Assembly (NCBI GenBank): GCA_910578505.1
Contig: CAJTPV010000032.1
Span: 1 to 35,953 of the forward strand
Length of the DNA: 35,953 nt
Reading direction: 5' to 3'
Origin: an uncultured Oscillospiraceae bacterium
Lineage (GTDB): Bacteria > Bacillota > Clostridia > Oscillospirales > Oscillospiraceae
In this document: one piece after another, positions 1 to 8,064 of the stretch
How the letters are laid out: each line of letters opens with the position of its first letter
How positions within the stretch are numbered: the stretch's first letter is position 1
Made by a program: the position numbers and the translations under genes
Notes under the pieces: model-generated
The model's input: only the letters and a program-made list of their open reading frames with translations
Told to the model about the DNA's origin: nothing
Database searches by the model: none

Positions 1-50
1 CTCCCCTGAAAGGGGAGGGGGACCGCTTGCGGTGGAGGGGTCTTCCACGT
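1..50. repeat. Partial palindromic repeat at the window edge
   Basis: Two small palindromes lie in tandem: CTCCCCT-gaa-AGGGGAG (1-17), then CCGC-tt-GCGG, followed by a GGAGGGG tail. This is the architecture of the right arm of the MITE-like element at 18294-18450, though the bases differ. It is probably the end of a related dispersed repeat cut by the window. It lies just beyond the 3' end of the araC-type gene and could also act as its transcription end, but no T-run is seen on that side. Confidence 0.45.
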
Positions 51-128
51 CCCAGCTAAATTTTATTGGTCGCAAGTGTAACAGCCAGGCCGTCATCTCA
101 CCGTACGCGGGAGGTGGCGGCCTGTCGT

Positions 129-950
129 CTACCGGTTGAGCTTGCGGTACTCCATAGGGCTGACGCCCTCCACCCGGCGGAAGCACTGGGAGAAGTAGCT
201 CAGGGAGGAGAACCCCAGCATCTGGGCGATCAAGGTCAGTGGGTGGTCGGTCTCCCGCAGGAGGAACCGGCTCTCCGCCACGCGCCGGGAGATCAGGTAG
301 CTGATGGGGGAGGTGTGGAACTCCTCCCGGAAGGTGTGAGAGAGGTGGTACTTGTTGATGTGCAGCATCTCCGCCAGCTGGTCCAGGGTCAGATTCTCCT
401 TGAAGTGGTTGTCGATATACCGCCGGGCCAGGTCGCAGCTCCGGCTGGACCGCCGGCCCGCGGGGGCGTCGCTGAGGGCGAAGTCGTCCCGCCGCCGCAG
501 GCGCAGCAGGATGACGTCCAGCAGGCTCTGACAGATGGCGTCGCAGCCGCTCTGACGGGAGCGGAGCTCCTGCACCATCATCCTCAGGCAGGCGGACACG
601 GCCTCCTGCTCCGCCGCCAGATGCAGCAGGGCGCAGCCGCTGATGTCCGTCAACGTCTCCAGCCCCTCCACGCCCAGCACCACATATTCCATAGGGCTGC
701 CGGGCTGACTGGTTTCGGTGTGTGGGGTGCTGGTGTTGATAACCACCAGGTCGTTAATGGCCACAGGGAAGCGGTCCTGCCAGACCTGGAAGACGCCGTG
801 GCCGCCGGTGATAAAAAACAGCTCCGCGCAGGTATGGGTGTGGAGGGTGGAGTGCCACTCCTCGCTGTAGTGGGCCCAGGTGACGTAGCGCAGCAGGGCC
901 CGGCGTCCGTCCCCGCCGGATTTCTCGATCATGTACTGCTGGGTGCTCAT
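129..950 (-). CDS. AraC-family transcriptional regulator with N-terminal cupin sensor
   Basis: 273-residue regulator. The N-terminal half (about 20-110) has the cupin-like HTHTCAELFFI pattern of AraC ligand-binding domains. The C-terminal ~100 residues carry two helix-turn-helix units (NLTLDQLAEML... and PLTLIAQMLGF) ending in the family signature FSQCFRRVEGVSPMEYRK. The start at 950 is chosen because GGGAGG sits 9 bases upstream; a longer frame to 986 lacks such a site. It is divergent from the substrate-binding protein gene at 1308, with about 360 bp between them, so it is the likely activator of the galacto-N-biose/lacto-N-biose import operon. Which ligand it senses is inference. No cytosine-rich or metal site suggests another role. 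Confidence 0.9.
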   Translation of the reverse strand: MSTQQYMIEKSGGDGRRALLRYVTWAHYSEEWHSTLHTHTCAELFFITGGHGVFQVWQDRFPVAINDLVVINTSTPHTETSQPGSPMEYVVLGVEGLETLTDISGCALLHLAAEQEAVSACLRMMVQELRSRQSGCDAICQSLLDVILLRLRRRDDFALSDAPAGRRSSRSCDLARRYIDNHFKENLTLDQLAEMLHINKYHLSHTFREEFHTSPISYLISRRVAESRFLLRETDHPLTLIAQMLGFSSLSYFSQCFRRVEGVSPMEYRKLNR

Positions 951-1009
951 AGTCCGTTTTCCTCCCGCCGCAAGATTATAAAACATCTCAAATTTACTGG
1001 TTCACTCCC

Positions 1010-1038
1010 ATTATACAATTCCTGCTTTTATGATGCAA
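1010..1038 (-). promoter_or_regulatory. Candidate promoter of the araC-type gene
   Basis: Read on the minus strand: TTGCAT (1038-1033), a 17-base spacer, then TATAAT (1015-1010). The -10 box is perfect and the -35 box poor, as expected for a regulated promoter. It lies 60 bases upstream of the chosen start at 950. Confidence 0.5.
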
Positions 1039-1210
1039 TAGCAGAAAATACTTTTGCGCCAGCAGGGCGTTTTGTGGGGAATGCAGGGACCACCGGCGTG
1101 TCGATACCCGCCATATGAACGATTTTGCCGAAAGTACAAAAAATTCAGGGTCATATTTGCACAAAACCACGAAAACCGCAAGATATCTAAAAAAGAGCAC
1201 AACAAACCAA

Positions 1211-1238
1211 TTGTGCATCTCTGGCGGCGGTGTATAAT
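1211..1238 (+). promoter_or_regulatory. Candidate promoter of the substrate-binding protein operon
   Basis: TTGTGC (1211-1216), 16-base spacer, TATAAT (1233-1238), about 70 bases ahead of the start at 1308. The weak -35 box and short spacer suit activation by an AraC protein. The stretch from 1039 to 1210 between the divergent promoters is AT-richer than the genes around it and probably holds the regulator's binding sites, but I could not pick out a convincing direct repeat. Confidence 0.55.
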
Positions 1239-1307
1239 CATAGGTGTGACGCGGGGCATGCCGCCCCATCTATACGGCGTCGCGAAAAAAGATTGGAGGA
1301 ATTGGAC

Positions 1308-2705
1308 ATGAAAAAGCTACTCAGCGTACTTCTTGCATCCCTAATGGTCCTGTCTCTGCTGGCCGCCTGCGGCAGCGGTGGAAACAACGGCGGTCAGAAC
1401 GCCCAGCCCCCGTCCGGCGGCGACACCCAGGCTCCCGACAACAGCGGCGGCGACGCCGAGCCCGCCGGCGACGTAACGATTCAGGTAGCCGCCCTGGCAT
1501 CCGGCTATGAGGAGGCGTACCCCGGCATGTGGCAGGAGGTCTGCGACGCCTTTACCGCCGCTACCGGCATCAAGGTGGACCTCATCTGCGACAAGAACCT
1601 GGAGGATGTCATCGGCCCGGCCATGCAGGGCGGCGAGTTCCCCGACGTCATCCACCTGGCCACAGGCCGTGAAAAGGGCCTGACCGAGCAGTTCATCAAG
1701 GACCGCAACATTGCCGACATCACCGACGTGCTGAGCATGACCGTCCCCGGCGAGAGCGCCAAGGTGGGCGACAAGATTGTCGGCGGCTTCACCGACACCT
1801 CCGTCACCAACCCCTACAACGACGGCAAGACCTATCTGGCCCCCATGTTCTACTCTCCCTGCGGTCTCTTCTACAACGCCGGTCTCTTCGAGGAGAAGGG
1901 CTGGACCGTACCCACCACCTGGGACGAGATGTGGGCCCTGGCCGATGAGCTGCCCGAGGGCACCAGCCTCTTTACATACCCCACCACCGGTTACTTTGAC
2001 GCTTTCCTGTACGCCCTGATGTACTCCGTAGGCGGCCCTGACTTCTACAACAAGGCCCTGCGCTATGAGGAGGGCATCTGGGACACCCCCGAAGCCCAGC
2101 AGTGCTTTGACATCATTGAGAAGCTGGCCAGCTACACCAATCCCATCACCCCTGCCCAGGCCAACGACCAGGACTTCACCCAGAACCAGCAGCTGGTGCT
2201 GGACAACAAGGCTCTGTTCATGCCCAACGGCACCTGGATCGTGGGTGAGATGGCCGAAGCGCCCCGTGCCGACGGCTTCCAGTGGGGCATGACCGCCCTG
2301 CCCGCCGCCAAGTCCGGCGGAAACGGCGCCAGCTACTGCTGGCTGGAGCAGGCGTGGATTCCCGCCGGCGCGCCTAACCTGGACGCGGCCAAGCAGTTCG
2401 TAGCCTTCCTGTACTCCGACGCGGCCTGCGCCATCTTCGCCAAGGGCGGCGCCATCCAGCCCGTCCCCGGTCTGACCGACAGCCTGGAGGGGGACAACAA
2501 GATGTTCTACTCCATCTATGACAACGGCGCCGACGCCGCCATGGGCAACTTTGCCGCTTACGACGCGGTGGCCGGTCTGGGCACTGTCCGCGAAGTATTC
2601 CTGGATCCCGTCAACGGCCTGGTCAACGGCTCTGTCACCAAGGACCAGTGGATCGCCGATGTAAAGGCCGCCAGCGACCAGATGCGGGCCAACATCATGG
2701 AGTAA
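1308..2705 (+). CDS. Sugar ABC transporter substrate-binding lipoprotein (galacto-N-biose type by context)
   Basis: 465-residue extracellular solute-binding protein, family 1. A lipoprotein signal peptide ends in LLAAC with the lipidated cysteine at residue 21, then a Gly/Asn/Pro-rich linker (about 22-60) leads to the binding domain. The start at 1308 has GGAGGA 7 bases upstream; a frame extension to 1230 would overlap the promoter and ruin the signal peptide. Two permease genes and a GH112 phosphorylase follow, the same arrangement as in bifidobacterial lacto-N-biose/galacto-N-biose loci, so the ligand is probably Gal-beta-1,3-HexNAc. This is inferred from neighbours; the protein alone does not show its ligand. 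No ATPase gene is in the operon. Confidence 0.9.
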   Translation: MKKLLSVLLASLMVLSLLAACGSGGNNGGQNAQPPSGGDTQAPDNSGGDAEPAGDVTIQVAALASGYEEAYPGMWQEVCDAFTAATGIKVDLICDKNLEDVIGPAMQGGEFPDVIHLATGREKGLTEQFIKDRNIADITDVLSMTVPGESAKVGDKIVGGFTDTSVTNPYNDGKTYLAPMFYSPCGLFYNAGLFEEKGWTVPTTWDEMWALADELPEGTSLFTYPTTGYFDAFLYALMYSVGGPDFYNKALRYEEGIWDTPEAQQCFDIIEKLASYTNPITPAQANDQDFTQNQQLVLDNKALFMPNGTWIVGEMAEAPRADGFQWGMTALPAAKSGGNGASYCWLEQAWIPAGAPNLDAAKQFVAFLYSDAACAIFAKGGAIQPVPGLTDSLEGDNKMFYSIYDNGADAAMGNFAAYDAVAGLGTVREVFLDPVNGLVNGSVTKDQWIADVKAASDQMRANIME

Positions 2706-2737
2706 CCGCTGTATCACAAGCCACATAGTCCGTTCGG

Positions 2738-2771
2738 CAGGCGGCGGTGAGCGTTTGCTCACCGCCGTCTG
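2738..2771 (+). promoter_or_regulatory. Strong intergenic stem-loop between binding protein and permease genes
   Basis: A perfect 11-bp stem, CGGCGGTGAGC/GCTCACCGCCG (2742-2752, 2757-2767), has a four-base loop. It is lengthened by CAG/CTG and a G-T pair to 15 bp. There is no T-run after it, so it is unlikely to be a full terminator. In ABC sugar operons such a hairpin between the binding-protein and permease genes commonly protects the upstream mRNA, giving more binding protein than permease. Confidence 0.7.
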
Positions 2772-2798
2772 TGTGTTTCAAGAGAAGGGAGAGATTTT

Positions 2799-3674
2799 AT
2801 GCGCCGCAGCAAGGAGCGCAGCCGCTTCATCGCCCTGTGCGTGGCCCCGGCTGCCATCCTGTTTTTCATCTTCATGGTCCTGCCCACCGTCAACGTCTTC
2901 CGCATGTCCTTCTTTGAGCGGGGGGCCTACTCCCCCACGGAGACCTTCGTGGGGCTGAGCAACTTCAAGGTGCTGTTTCAGGACGCCAAGTTCATTTCCG
3001 CCATGCAGAACACCGTCCTGCTCATCGTCACGGTGACCCTCGTCACCTTTTTCTTCGCCATCGTCTTCGCCGCCATCCTGACGCGGGAGAAGATCAGGGG
3101 GCAGAATTTTTTCCGCGTCATCTTCTACATCCCCAATATCCTCTCGGTGGTAGTCATCGCCGGCATCTTCTCCGCCATCTACAAGCCGGAGAACGGCATG
3201 CTCAACTCCATCCTCTCCGCCATCTCGGGCCGGGATATTATGATTCTCTGGAAGGACCAGCAGATGGTCATCATCTCCATCATCATCGCCATGGTCTGGC
3301 AGGCCATCGGCTACTACATGGTCATGTATATGGCCTCCATGGCTGCGGTGCCCGCGGACCTCTACGAGTCCGCCAGCCTGGACGGCGCGGGCCGGATGGC
3401 CCAGTTCTTCCAGATCACCCTGCCCCTCATCTGGACCAACATCCGCACCACCCTGACCTTCTTCATCATCTCCACCATCAATATGGCATTCCTGTTTGTG
3501 AAAGCCATGGTGGCCAAGGGCATGGCCGACGTGGGATTGAGCTTTATGTATAACCAGAAGGACGCGGGGCTGTACGGCTACGCCATGGCCGCCGGCGTGG
3601 TGATCTTCCTGTTCTCCTTCCTGCTCTCGGCCCTGGTCAACAAGGTCACGCAGCGGGATGTGCTGGAAATGTAA
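2799..3674 (+). CDS. Sugar ABC transporter permease, MalF/UgpA type
   Basis: 291-residue inner-membrane permease with about six hydrophobic segments (first at about 11-33). The cytoplasmic EAA loop lies at about 189-210 (YESASLDGAGRMAQFFQITLPL) and would dock onto the shared ATPase. The ribosome site GGGAGAG precedes the start. The gene is 93 bases after the binding-protein gene, across a stem-loop, and 12 bases before the second permease gene, so the three form one operon. It would form a heterodimeric pore with the product at 3687. Substrate inferred from the GH112 gene downstream. Confidence 0.92.
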   Translation: MRRSKERSRFIALCVAPAAILFFIFMVLPTVNVFRMSFFERGAYSPTETFVGLSNFKVLFQDAKFISAMQNTVLLIVTVTLVTFFFAIVFAAILTREKIRGQNFFRVIFYIPNILSVVVIAGIFSAIYKPENGMLNSILSAISGRDIMILWKDQQMVIISIIIAMVWQAIGYYMVMYMASMAAVPADLYESASLDGAGRMAQFFQITLPLIWTNIRTTLTFFIISTINMAFLFVKAMVAKGMADVGLSFMYNQKDAGLYGYAMAAGVVIFLFSFLLSALVNKVTQRDVLEM

Positions 3675-3686
3675 GGAGGCGACGGC

Positions 3687-4571
3687 ATGAAACAGAAAAA
3701 AGGCTCCGCTGAGCCCATCTTCAAGGTCTTTATCTATGTGGTCCTCATCACCCTGGCCGTGCTCATCATCGTGCCGGTGGCCTGGGTGTTCCTGGCCTCC
3801 ATCAAGCAGAACAGCGAGTTCTACGGCAACCCCTGGGCCCTGCCCGCCGGGTTCTACTGGCAGAACTTCGTGGACGCCTGGAACGCCGCCAGCATGGGCA
3901 GCTACATGCTCAACTCCGTCATCGTCACCGCCCTGAGCCTGGCCCTGCTGCTGGTGATCGCCCTGCCGGCGGCCTACTGCCTGTCCCGGTTCCAGTTCAC
4001 CGGGCGGAAGTTTCTCAACACCTGCTTTATGGCGGGCCTGTTCATCAACGTCAACTACATCGTGGTCCCCATCTTCCTGATGCTGAAGGACGGAGACGTG
4101 TGGCTGAAAAAGCTGCTGGGGGACGGGGTCCTCCTCAACAACCTCTTTGTCCTGGCCCTGGTCTACGCCTCCACGGCCCTGCCCTTCACCATCTACCTGC
4201 TGTCCGGCTACTTTGCCACCCTGCCCCACGACTTTGAGGAGGCGGCGTATATCGACGGCGCGGGCTACGGCTCCACCATGGTCCGGATCATCTTCCCCAT
4301 GGCCCAGCCGTCCATTATCACCATCATCCTCTTCAACTTCCTCTCCTTCTGGAATGAGTACATCATCTCCATGACCCTCATGAGCAGCGCCACCGGCCAG
4401 AAGACCCTGCCCGTGGGACTGCTGAATCTGATGCAGGCCCAGCAGTCCTCCGCCCAGTACGGCATTCTCTACGCCGGGCTGGTGCTGGTGATGCTGCCGA
4501 CCCTGATCCTGTACATCTGCGTGCAGAAAAAGCTGACCCAGGGCATGACCGTGGGCGGACTGAAAGGCTGA
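3687..4571 (+). CDS. Sugar ABC transporter permease, MalG/UgpE type
   Basis: 294-residue membrane protein with about six hydrophobic segments; the first is at about 13-37. The EAA loop is clear at 184-206 (FEEAAYIDGAGYGSTMVRI), typical of MalG-side CUT1 permeases. AAGGAGG stands before the start, overlapping the stop of the preceding permease gene region. It pairs with the 2799 product. Because no nucleotide-binding subunit is encoded nearby, energy probably comes from a promiscuous MsmK-type ATPase such as that at 24299-25579; this is inference from how CUT1 systems in Gram-positive bacteria are wired. Confidence 0.92.
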   Translation: MKQKKGSAEPIFKVFIYVVLITLAVLIIVPVAWVFLASIKQNSEFYGNPWALPAGFYWQNFVDAWNAASMGSYMLNSVIVTALSLALLLVIALPAAYCLSRFQFTGRKFLNTCFMAGLFINVNYIVVPIFLMLKDGDVWLKKLLGDGVLLNNLFVLALVYASTALPFTIYLLSGYFATLPHDFEEAAYIDGAGYGSTMVRIIFPMAQPSIITIILFNFLSFWNEYIISMTLMSSATGQKTLPVGLLNLMQAQQSSAQYGILYAGLVLVMLPTLILYICVQKKLTQGMTVGGLKG

Positions 4572-4581
4572 GAGGTGCGCT

Positions 4582-4791
4582 ATGAATTTTTGGAAAGAAC
4601 ACACCGCCCTGCGGGCGGTCCTGATGCTGGTGACCTTTATTGCGGGCCTTATCCTGCTCATCACCGGCTGGAAGCAGACCGGGCAGCTGGGAGGGCTGGG
4701 GCTGATGCTCCTGGGGGTGGCCCTGCTGCTGGTGACGCTGGCGCTGTACAACAAGCCCTTCCAGGACCCCCGGCCCGGGAAACGCCGCTGA
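4582..4791 (+). CDS. Small two-helix membrane protein of unknown function
   Basis: 69 residues: a short polar N-terminus (NFWKEHTALR), two hydrophobic helices (about 11-28 and 36-55) joined by a WKQTGQLGG turn, and a basic tail ending GKRR. The start has GAGAGGTG upstream and lies 10 bases after the permease stop; the next gene begins 13 bases later, so it is inside the operon. I do not recognise a function. Small proteins of this shape (possibly the family called DUF6903, not verified) accompany CUT1 sugar transporters in Clostridia. It may be an accessory or stabilising subunit of the importer. Confidence 0.75.
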   Translation: MNFWKEHTALRAVLMLVTFIAGLILLITGWKQTGQLGGLGLMLLGVALLLVTLALYNKPFQDPRPGKRR

Positions 4792-4804
4792 AAGGAGGCG
4801 CGCT

Positions 4805-6967
4805 ATGGAGAAACGAAGCATTGGCCGGGTGACCATCCCCACGAACGTGGATGTGGTCCCCGAAACTCTGGAAATTCTCAAACGCTGGGGGGCGGACGCC
4901 ATCCGCGACTGCGACGGCGCGGAGTACCCCGCCGAGCTGCGCACGGTGGACGCCAAGGTCTACTCCACCTACTACACCACCCGCAAGGATAACGCCTGGG
5001 CCAAAGCCAACCCCGACGAGGTGCAGCAATGCTACATCATGACCGGCTTTCGCACCGCCTCCGGCGGGCCCCTGTCCATCCCCCTGATGGAGGGCATCAG
5101 CGGCGAGCTGCTGGCGGTCAACACACGGGACGACATCAAGCGCTGGTGGGAGGTGGTGGACCGCAGCACCGGCGAACCCCTGCCGCCGAACGCCTGGGAC
5201 TACGACCGGGAGACGGGGAGCGTGGTCATCCCTGCCCCCGCGGAGTTCCACGACTACACGGTCAGCTTTCTGGCCTATCTCATCTGGGACCCGGTGCATA
5301 TGTACAACGCGGTCACCAACGGCTGGAAGGACTTTGAGCACCAGATCACCTTCGACGTCCGCCAGCCCAAGACGCGGAAGTTCACCATGGAGCGTCTGCG
5401 GAAATTTATCGCGGAGCACCCCTATGTGAACGTCATCCGCTACACTACCTTTTTCCACCAGTTCACCCTGGTGTTCGACGAGCTGAAGCGGGAGAAGTAC
5501 GTGGACTGGTTCGGCTACTCCGCCAGCGTGTCCCCCTACATCCTGGAGCAGTTTGAGCGGGAGGTTGGCTATCCCTTCCGCCCGGAGTACATCATCGACC
5601 AGGGGTACTACAACAACCAGTACCGGGTCCCCTCCAAGGAATTTAAGGATTTTATGGCCTTCCAGCGCCGGGAGGTGGCCGCCCTGGCCAAAGAGATGGT
5701 GGACATCACCCACGAGCTGGGCAAGGAGGCCATGATGTTCCTGGGGGACCACTGGATCGGCACCGAGCCCTACCTGGAGGAGTTCAAGTCCATCGGCCTG
5801 GACGCGGTGGTGGGCAGCGTGGGCAACGGCTCCACCCTGCGCCTGATCTCCGACATCCCCGGCGTCCAATACACCGAGGGCCGCTTCCTGCCCTACTTCT
5901 TCCCGGACACCTTCCACGAGGGGGGCGACCCGGTGCGGGAGGCCAAGGTCAACTGGGTCACCGCCCGCCGGGCCATCCTCCGCAAGCCCATCGACCGCAT
6001 CGGCTACGGCGGATACCTGAAGCTGGCCTGCCAGTTCCCGGAGTTTGTGGACTACGTGGAGAGCGTGTGCAATGAGTTCCGGGAGCTCTACGGGAACATC
6101 AAGGGGACCACCCCCTACTGCGTGAAGACGGTGGCCGTGCTCAACAGCTGGGGCAAGGCCCGGTCCTGGGGCTGCCACATGGTCCACCACGCCCTGTACC
6201 AGAAGCAGAATTACTCCTATGCCGGCGTCATCGAGGCCCTGTCCGGCGCGCCCTATGACGTGCGGTTCATCAGCTTTGACGACATCAAGGCCGGCCCCGC
6301 CGCCCTGGACGGCGTGGACGTGCTCATCAACGTGGGCGACGGCGACACGGCTCACACCGGCGGCCCGGTCTGGGAGGACCCGGTTATCTCCGCGGCGGTG
6401 AAGCGGTTCGTCTGGAACGGCGGCGGCCTCATCGGCGTGGGCGAGCCCTCCGGCCACCAGTACCAGGGCCGGTATCTCCAGCTGGCCTCGGTGCTGGGCG
6501 TGGAGAAGGAGACGGGCCTGACGCTGAACTACGACAAGTACAACTGGACCGAGCACCCGGAGCACTTCATCCTGGACGGCTGCACCGTGGACTTCGGCGA
6601 GGGCAAGAAGGGCATCTACGCCCTGGCGGGGGCCCAGGTGCTGGTCCAGCGGGACCGGGAGGTGCAGATGGCGGTGAACGAGTTCGGCCGCGGACGGGCG
6701 GTATATATCTCCGGCCTGCCCTACTCCTTCGCCAACAGCCGCCTGCTCCACCGGGCCGTGCTCTGGAGCGCCCACAGCGAGGGGGAGCTGCACCGGTGGC
6801 TGTCCGCCAACTGCCATGTGGACGTCCACGCCTATGTGGAGAACGGCAAGTTCTGCGTGGTCAACAACACCTATGAGCCCCAGTCCACCACCGTCTACCG
6901 GGGGGACGGCTCCAGCTTCCCCCTGGACCTGGCGGCCAACGAGATCCGCTGGTACGAGATCGGGTAG
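4805..6967 (+). CDS. lnpA: GH112 1,3-beta-galactosyl-N-acetylhexosamine phosphorylase
   Basis: 720-residue cytoplasmic enzyme of glycoside hydrolase family 112. It cleaves Gal-beta-1,3-GlcNAc and/or Gal-beta-1,3-GalNAc with phosphate, giving galactose-1-phosphate and the free amino sugar, so it saves one ATP per disaccharide. Family features: the TIM-barrel half with WDPVHMYNAVTNGW (161-174), VIRYTTFFHQF (210-220) and GDHWIGTEPY (314-323), whose Asp315 probably matches the general-acid Asp313 of the Bifidobacterium longum enzyme. A beta/alpha trimerisation-type domain and a C-terminal beta domain follow. Length is usual for the family. AAAGGAGG lies 7 bases before the start. Whether it prefers galacto-N-biose or lacto-N-biose cannot be read by eye. 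No N-acetylhexosamine kinase or galactose-1-phosphate uridylyltransferase gene is beside it, unlike the bifidobacterial cluster. Confidence 0.95.
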   Translation: MEKRSIGRVTIPTNVDVVPETLEILKRWGADAIRDCDGAEYPAELRTVDAKVYSTYYTTRKDNAWAKANPDEVQQCYIMTGFRTASGGPLSIPLMEGISGELLAVNTRDDIKRWWEVVDRSTGEPLPPNAWDYDRETGSVVIPAPAEFHDYTVSFLAYLIWDPVHMYNAVTNGWKDFEHQITFDVRQPKTRKFTMERLRKFIAEHPYVNVIRYTTFFHQFTLVFDELKREKYVDWFGYSASVSPYILEQFEREVGYPFRPEYIIDQGYYNNQYRVPSKEFKDFMAFQRREVAALAKEMVDITHELGKEAMMFLGDHWIGTEPYLEEFKSIGLDAVVGSVGNGSTLRLISDIPGVQYTEGRFLPYFFPDTFHEGGDPVREAKVNWVTARRAILRKPIDRIGYGGYLKLACQFPEFVDYVESVCNEFRELYGNIKGTTPYCVKTVAVLNSWGKARSWGCHMVHHALYQKQNYSYAGVIEALSGAPYDVRFISFDDIKAGPAALDGVDVLINVGDGDTAHTGGPVWEDPVISAAVKRFVWNGGGLIGVGEPSGHQYQGRYLQLASVLGVEKETGLTLNYDKYNWTEHPEHFILDGCTVDFGEGKKGIYALAGAQVLVQRDREVQMAVNEFGRGRAVYISGLPYSFANSRLLHRAVLWSAHSEGELHRWLSANCHVDVHAYVENGKFCVVNNTYEPQSTTVYRGDGSSFPLDLAANEIRWYEIG

Positions 6968-6973
6968 AGGCGC

Positions 6974-6996
6974 GCCCATTTTCCCGGAAAACGGGC
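6974..6996. other. Palindrome after the GH112 gene
   Basis: A 23-base hairpin (GCCC-a-TTTTCC / GGAAAA-c-GGGC, one mismatch) starts 7 bases after the stop. No T-run follows on the plus strand, so it is at best a weak or factor-dependent terminator or an mRNA 3'-end protector. Confidence 0.4.
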
Positions 6997-7017
6997 AAAA
7001 CTGCAAGCGCAAACCGG

Positions 7018-7046
7018 TGGACTTTTCCCGCCGCCCCGCCTATACT
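7018..7046 (+). promoter_or_regulatory. Promoter of the XRE regulator gene
   Basis: TGGACT (7018-7023), exact 17-base spacer, TATACT (7041-7046), 34 bases ahead of the start at 7080. It gives the regulator its own transcription start separate from the sugar operon. Confidence 0.6.
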
Positions 7047-7079
7047 GGTCCCATCAAAGCGAAAGGAGCGCGGAAAACC

Positions 7080-7532
7080 ATGAGCTTGGGGAACAGACTG
7101 TTCCACGCCAGAAAGAAGCGGGGACTCTCCCAGGAGGAGGTGGCGGAAAAGCTGGGCGTGAGCCGGCAGACCGTGTCCAAGTGGGAGACGGACGAGACGC
7201 TGCCGGACATCCGGCAGGCAAAGAAAATGGCCCTGCTCTACCACCTCTCCCTGGATGAGCTGATCGCGTTTGACGTGGACCTGCAGGAGATCCAGGAGAC
7301 CATTGACCGGACCAGCCAGGAGCTGGAGGAGAAGATCGACTGGACCGCCGCCTGGGGCAGGAAGTATCCCATTCTGCTCCGGTATCAGGAGGAGGTCAAC
7401 GCGGCTGGCTATGCCGCCCGGCTGTCGCTGCTGATCGATGAGCTGCGGCGGGAGTACGGCTACAGCGAGATGGACGCCTTCCTGGTCCTGAAGGACATCC
7501 TGGCCAAGGTCTGGCAGAGCCGGAAAACGTAA
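7080..7532 (+). CDS. XRE-family helix-turn-helix regulator
   Basis: 150-residue DNA-binding protein. Residues about 6-62 form a Cro/C1-type HTH (LSQEEVAEKLGVSRQTVSKWE, then LPDIRQAKKMALLYHLSLDEL). The remaining ~85 residues are charged and helical with no recognised ligand fold. The start has AAAGGAG 10 bases upstream; an in-frame extension into the GH112 gene is a shadow. It has its own promoter and a strong terminator right after, so it is a single-gene unit. The target is unknown. Its place beside the galacto-N-biose operon could be chance, as this HTH class is very common in Clostridia. Confidence 0.9.
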   Translation: MSLGNRLFHARKKRGLSQEEVAEKLGVSRQTVSKWETDETLPDIRQAKKMALLYHLSLDELIAFDVDLQEIQETIDRTSQELEEKIDWTAAWGRKYPILLRYQEEVNAAGYAARLSLLIDELRREYGYSEMDAFLVLKDILAKVWQSRKT

Positions 7533-7538
7533 AAAAGC

Positions 7539-7585
7539 ACTGACGGCAGAGCCGCTTGGACGCAGCTCTGCCGTCAGTATTTTTG
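7539..7585. terminator. Bidirectional rho-independent terminator
   Basis: A perfect 14-bp stem (7539-7552 / 7565-7578, ACTGACGGCAGAGC and its complement) with a 12-base loop is flanked by AAAAAA on the left and ATTTTTG on the right. It ends the XRE gene on the plus strand and the rpiB end of the heat-shock operon on the minus strand. Confidence 0.95.
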
Positions 7586-7600
7586 TGGGGCCCGGTGGGC

Positions 7601-8041
7601 TCACCGGTCCTCCACCGCGGCGATCTTGTCGATCCTGCGCTGATGCCGCCCGCCCTCGAACTCGTAGGTGAGGAACGCGGTGACGATCTGCCGGGCCATG
7701 AGGGGACCCACCACGGCGGCGCCGATGGCCAGCACGTTGGCATTGTTGTGCCGCCGGGTCATCTCGGCGCTCCACGGCTCGCTGCACAGGGCGCAACGGA
7801 TGCCCCTGACCTTGTTGGCCGTGATGGACGCGCCGATGCCGGTGGTGCACATCACGATGCCCCGCTCAGCCTTTCCCTCCGCCACAGCCCGGCAGGCCGG
7901 CTCAACGAAGTCCGCGTAGTCGCAGCTGTCGGGGGTGTCGGTGCCGAAATCGGTGACCTCATGGCCCTGTTCGGTGAGCCACGCCTTGATCTCGTTTTTC
8001 AGCTCCAGTGCGCCGTGGTCAGATGCCATTGCGATTTTCAT
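7601..8041 (-). CDS. rpiB: Ribose-5-phosphate isomerase B
   Basis: 146-residue RpiB/LacAB-type isomerase that interconverts ribose-5-phosphate and ribulose-5-phosphate in the pentose phosphate pathway. Family marks are the N-terminal MKIAMASDHGA, the active-site Cys65 in CTTGIGASITANKV, and EMTRRHNNANVLAIGA. The second glycine-rich position reads CTTG where most family members have CGTG, a mild variation. The start at 8041 has GGAAGAG upstream; the frame can extend to 8065 but would then enter dnaJ. It is 23 bases behind dnaJ on the same strand and shares the downstream terminator, so it is probably transcribed with the heat-shock operon as well. Confidence 0.95.
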   Translation of the reverse strand: MKIAMASDHGALELKNEIKAWLTEQGHEVTDFGTDTPDSCDYADFVEPACRAVAEGKAERGIVMCTTGIGASITANKVRGIRCALCSEPWSAEMTRRHNNANVLAIGAAVVGPLMARQIVTAFLTYEFEGGRHQRRIDKIAAVEDR

Positions 8042-8064
8042 AGTTCTCTTCCATCCCTGTCTCA

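Noticed and set aside
1054..1311. Frames in both directions between araC and the binding-protein gene
   Set aside because: They overlap promoters and have no ribosome site or recognisable product; region read as regulatory.
1341..2762. Long minus-strand open frame (473 codons) opposite the binding-protein gene
   Set aside because: High-GC shadow of the real gene; low-complexity Gly/Val/His-rich translation, no ribosome site.
2778..4754. 658-codon minus-strand frame opposite both permease genes
   Set aside because: Its Gly/His/Asp/Glu-rich product is a shadow of hydrophobic permease codons; no recognisable domain.
4661..7012. 783-codon minus-strand frame opposite the GH112 gene
   Set aside because: Shadow frame; the plus-strand product is a clear GH112 family member.
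7553..7600. Possible riboswitch or tRNA near the XRE terminator
   Set aside because: Only a simple hairpin with T-runs; no cloverleaf or conserved riboswitch core.
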